Program-made: the position numbers and the translations under genes
In this document: piece by piece, positions 60,727 to 64,000 of the stretch
How positions within the stretch are numbered: position 1 is the first letter of the stretch
Layout of the letters: every line of letters begins with the position of its first letter
The notes under the pieces: model-generated
Seen by the model: only the letters and a program-made list of their open reading frames with translations
The model's database searches: none
Told to the model about the DNA's origin: nothing
From: Taenia hydatigena
Lineage: Eukaryota > Platyhelminthes > Cestoda > Cyclophyllidea > Taeniidae
Reading direction: 5' to 3'
Length of the DNA: 64,000 nucleotides
Assembly (NCBI GenBank): GCA_036345935.2
Contig: JADWOT020001141.1
Span: forward strand, 62,001 to 126,000

Positions 60727-63231
60727 GCCCAGAATCTACCCTAAACTGGAGGTGTTTGTTCGAGTGGCCTGCATCTTATCGATTGCTTTCAACAACCCAC
60801 AACCAACTTCCTCGTTGTGTGCGACCTAATTTGTTAATGCGAACAGAGAAGTAAAGACCGACCGTAAACAGAAAAGAACACTTTAACTTAATACTTTATT
60901 AGATTCTGAGAACAAGACAAAACCACATTTAACGAATTCAAAAGCACTGAGCATTATGTTGATGCCTGGTGAGAGTGACTCAAAGATTAGACAGGTGCTT
61001 TTAAAATTAAAGCATCTGAATGAAGGGATTATGATGCAGAATGAAGAAATTCGCACATGCCTGAATGCGGAAATACGACAAGAAGATGAGAAGAGCATTG
61101 TGGAACACCTTACTCCCATCTCCTTCCACCCTTTGTCCCCCCTTATGGGCTATCTGGCACCCACGCAAAAGCCAATGAGCTCACCATAAAAGTCGACCAC
61201 TGCCCATTGAAATGAAGTGATATGCACAAAAAGCAATACAGCACAAGGTTAACACTTTCTAAACAGATAATTGCTCCAGCAAACGAGAAATCCTTCGCGC
61301 CTCCCACTAAATAGAAAACACCCTGTTGTTCAAGTGGTCGAACGACACCAGAGCTTGAGTGCCACGGAAGTTTGAGCAGCAGTGGCGGAGCGAATGCAGA
61401 CAGGCTTGATTTCACTACCCATCACCAGTGGGCGGAAATAGGTGCACGCGCAATTAACTTCAGCGCAAGTCGACACTCCATGCACCAATCACCCACTACA
61501 TCGCAAACGCGATGACACCACAGCAACCGCACTCGCAACCCATGTCCCACCATGACTGCCTTCTGCCACAAGATTGACCGTTTTGCAACGATGAATGCTT
61601 TTAATAGGGATCCGACTTTGGTGAGAAGCCGAATGCTCACCTGCTGCCACGCATCGATAATCATGGGGTTTCGTTCACTGGAAGGGCAGGCAATCTACTC
61701 AGTGGCAAACATGCAAACAGTGCGCATGCTAGTTCTCACTGGAGGCACGTTTGTCCTGGGGTAGTTCAAGGCCGACTTCATGGGTTTGGTAGGTTCAATC
61801 ATTTCATGAATGTGCGAACACATTGACAACCGTAATTCTCCTCTAACAAATTCGTACTGAGATTTTGGAAGTACCACAGAAACAACAAAATACTGCCAAG
61901 TTTCCTTTCCTTTCTAAAAATACTTCTCCACCAATTACCTTGCGTCTGCAGTAAAGCCGTAAAAGAAAGAGGTAGTGAGTTCGACGGATGGGACAGGAGA
62001 CAATTAGGTAGACCGAAAAAGGGGAGAATCGAGTACTAGACAGGCAACTCTACAGAGGAAAAAGCAACAGCTCTCCCTTCTTTGTCTGCATACCTATCCA
62101 AATCTCTACTAACCAAATAGCCATATAAACAGGTAAGTGGAAAGTAAGTAAACGAACGAATCTTAATGCTTGCCAATGCACAAAAAAGCATGTAGGATCA
62201 GACATGCATCTACGACCCGTCAATTAACTATTAGCCCACTAACAAGGCAAATTACTTCTACGCAGCCACTACCACATCTCTATTACAGCGGGATTACACA
62301 CCGAGATGACTAGTGTGTTGCCTGCAGGGCAGTTACCATAACACTGTGTCTTTACTAAACGCCTCAGTTACGAGCATTCCCGAGGCTATTATCCTAAGAA
62401 GCTTCATACGGTGGTTTCGATAAAGACACCAAACAAAGCCAGATTCAAGCAATGTGGCGCTCTTTGCATCATCTCCATTCCAACCTCCATAGACACAATA
62501 ACAACTGCGAATGAACCGACGAAATCTCCTGACAGTTCCATAAAATTTGATTGAGTCTAAAATAGCACACGGATTCCGAAAAAATGCAAAGCTTTCTTGG
62601 AAGCTGGAAGACAGGAGGAAGAGATAAAAGAGCGGCAAACCTTCTGATTAGGAGTGTACTGGCTGGAGCATGCTTAATTGATCCGCTCATGCACGGTGCA
62701 TCAACTACCGGTATGACTTACAAGGAAGAACCCTTAATTGGAGGTAAGAATTGTGTCTCATTGCAGGCAGTTGCAAGAGATATGATGTCAATTAATGCAT
62801 CAATGCTTGGCGTCCAGTATGCTCCATCGGCTAACAGTAGCACCAGAGCATTCAAGTAAACACACTGACAGCTTTCACTTGTATTTATTAAGAATCTTAT
62901 GCGCATGTACACTTCAATGAAAAGCAAAACAAGTGGCACGATTAGTTACGAAAGTGAGCGAATTCAGCCAGGGACATGATTAGAGGCTAATGAGCACAAA
63001 CACTAGCCTTGCTAATGTTTAATGGACATCAGTAGTGGCAAAACGCCTACTCGAGATCCGCACAAACAAGCGGACCACACAACGAAGGAAAAAGTAGAAG
63101 GTGGCTCTAACGAAGGTACAGTTAGCCGTAAGTCACCCAAGTGTGTTGCAGGTGCAAAAGACTACACTTAATGACAAAGAGGCAGGCCAAATCAAACTGA
63201 ATAAATAAAAAAATGCTATGCAAACAGAAGT

Positions 63232-63522
63232 ATGCATGATTGTGTGCACTTACAATTTGGCGAATTCCCTCCCTTGTACATCCACACTCTCAACTCGCAC
63301 CGACGATTGGCACTTTCTGTCAACGACGTCATGAGCGTGGGAATTACCGCATCGCGCCGCACTTGGCCGACTTCCAAGCATTTAACCAAAGAGAGCATGC
63401 AGTTGGCATACCGCATCAAGTGTGCTCTCGTCTTCGTTTTCATTGCCCTAGTTCGGGCTTCTAGCTCACCTATCACCTCAGCCACGGGATCCCAAGCCGA
63501 AAAACATCTCCGTGAAACCTAA
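63232..63522 (+). other. 96-codon open frame, right-arm copy
   Basis: Longer partner of 22114-22332; the left copy stops at codon 73 through a TAA. No family recognised. A hydrophobic run (ALVFVFIALV) lies near codon 65. Confidence 0.17.
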
Positions 63523-63603
63523 AAGGAGAAAGCGCATTCGTAATAAGGTAGTGCGATAAACTTACCAACTAAAGCAGCAGAGTGACACATAGTTTAAGGG
63601 TGA

Positions 63604-63780
63604 TGTGGGCTGCATATCGACATCCCACTCCTAGCAGAACCTCTACTACCTCGCCTTGTGTTTGTTCAAATTACGTTTGCTGGTGCTGCAAATGAGCCGA
63701 TTCAGTCTGCCAATAGAGAGAAGCTTGCTCACGCGCCCTCTTGGAAGACCCCACAACTGCATCCGCGCTACACCCCATAA
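63604..63780 (+). other. Candidate pseudo-exon, right-arm copy
   Basis: Partner of 21784-21960. Same length and stop, with three replacement differences and no silent one. Confidence 0.2.
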
Positions 63781-64000
63781 ACGCGATAGATTCTACCTAA
63801 ATGGATGGTAGAACAACTTGTGTGATACAATTGGCAAAGCGTAATTGTAAGAAGACATGAAGACGAAAAGCAATGATGGTCCTTCTCCTTTAAGATGCAT
63901 ATTAAGAATGTTGTGTATAAAAAAATATCAAAGACGCTTAAAAAATGAAATCTGTTGTCACCTGAATAAGGAACAGTGCGACAGGAAATTTCAATTTCAA

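Larger units (their letters stand above)
47407..64000 (-). repeat. Right arm of the inverted repeat, truncated by window end
   Basis: Reverse complement of 21593-38051, beginning with GGATTTAACATCAT at the inner junction and still matching at the last base of the window. Private differences include a 16-bp and a 9-bp deletion in HSP70, a 20-bp deletion near 59967 and a 12-bp gain near 59875. It keeps the ~99-bp block lost from the left arm at 35270. Stretches between listed features hold no gene I can support. Confidence 0.95.

Noticed and set aside
1..64000. Bacterial or plasmid features (operons, CRISPR arrays, ribosome binding sites)
   Set aside because: Gene density, introns and repeat types are eukaryotic; no regularly spaced short repeats were seen.

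Overview
This is eukaryotic nuclear DNA: A+T-rich, gene-poor, without operons, and with a gene split by GT-AG introns. The best guess at the organism is a taeniid tapeworm (Taenia, Hydatigera or Echinococcus type). That guess rests on a three-exon gene at 38.4-39.9 kb with the layout of the taeniid oncosphere-antigen (EG95/TSOL18/45W-type) family, on intronless decayed cytosolic HSP70 copies (a family known to be expanded in these worms), and on Ty3/Gypsy LTR relics. No database search was possible, so the species is inferred.

Layout. (1) 1-21.6 kb is accessory, mostly anonymous DNA. It holds an LTR with its polypurine tract (4980-5164), an inverted pair of a tRNA-like dispersed repeat (5.5 and 6.3 kb), a near-intact tRNA-Ser(GCT) on the minus strand (9954-10035), two decayed tRNA-like sequences in opposite orientation (13.0 and 13.2 kb), a dispersed repeat that recurs in the arms (16.8-17.2 kb), a decayed Gypsy integrase (19.0-19.8 kb) and a solo LTR with a perfect 5-bp target duplication (21048-21153). 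(2) 21593-38051 and 47407-64000 are the arms of a very large inverted repeat. Hand-aligned stretches are about 96-97.5% identical; the right arm runs off the window, so the outer limit is unknown. Each arm carries one broken HSP70, transcribed toward the spacer. (3) 38052-47406 is the 9.36-kb unique spacer, which holds the antigen-like gene, a low-copy repeat pair, a perfect 24-bp palindrome near the symmetry centre, and, at the left arm/spacer junction, a 114-bp extra copy of arm-internal sequence.

How it fits together. The two HSP70 copies share a stop codon and a one-base frameshift, so the gene was already dead when the segment was duplicated; each copy has decayed separately since. The only gene here that could be active, apart from the tRNA-Ser, is the spacer gene. 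Its promoter, signal-peptide exon and fibronectin-type-III exon look intact, but its last (membrane-anchor) exon is out of phase with the predicted splice. Most other open frames look like chance; pairs kept in both arms are listed with low confidence because duplication alone explains their conservation.
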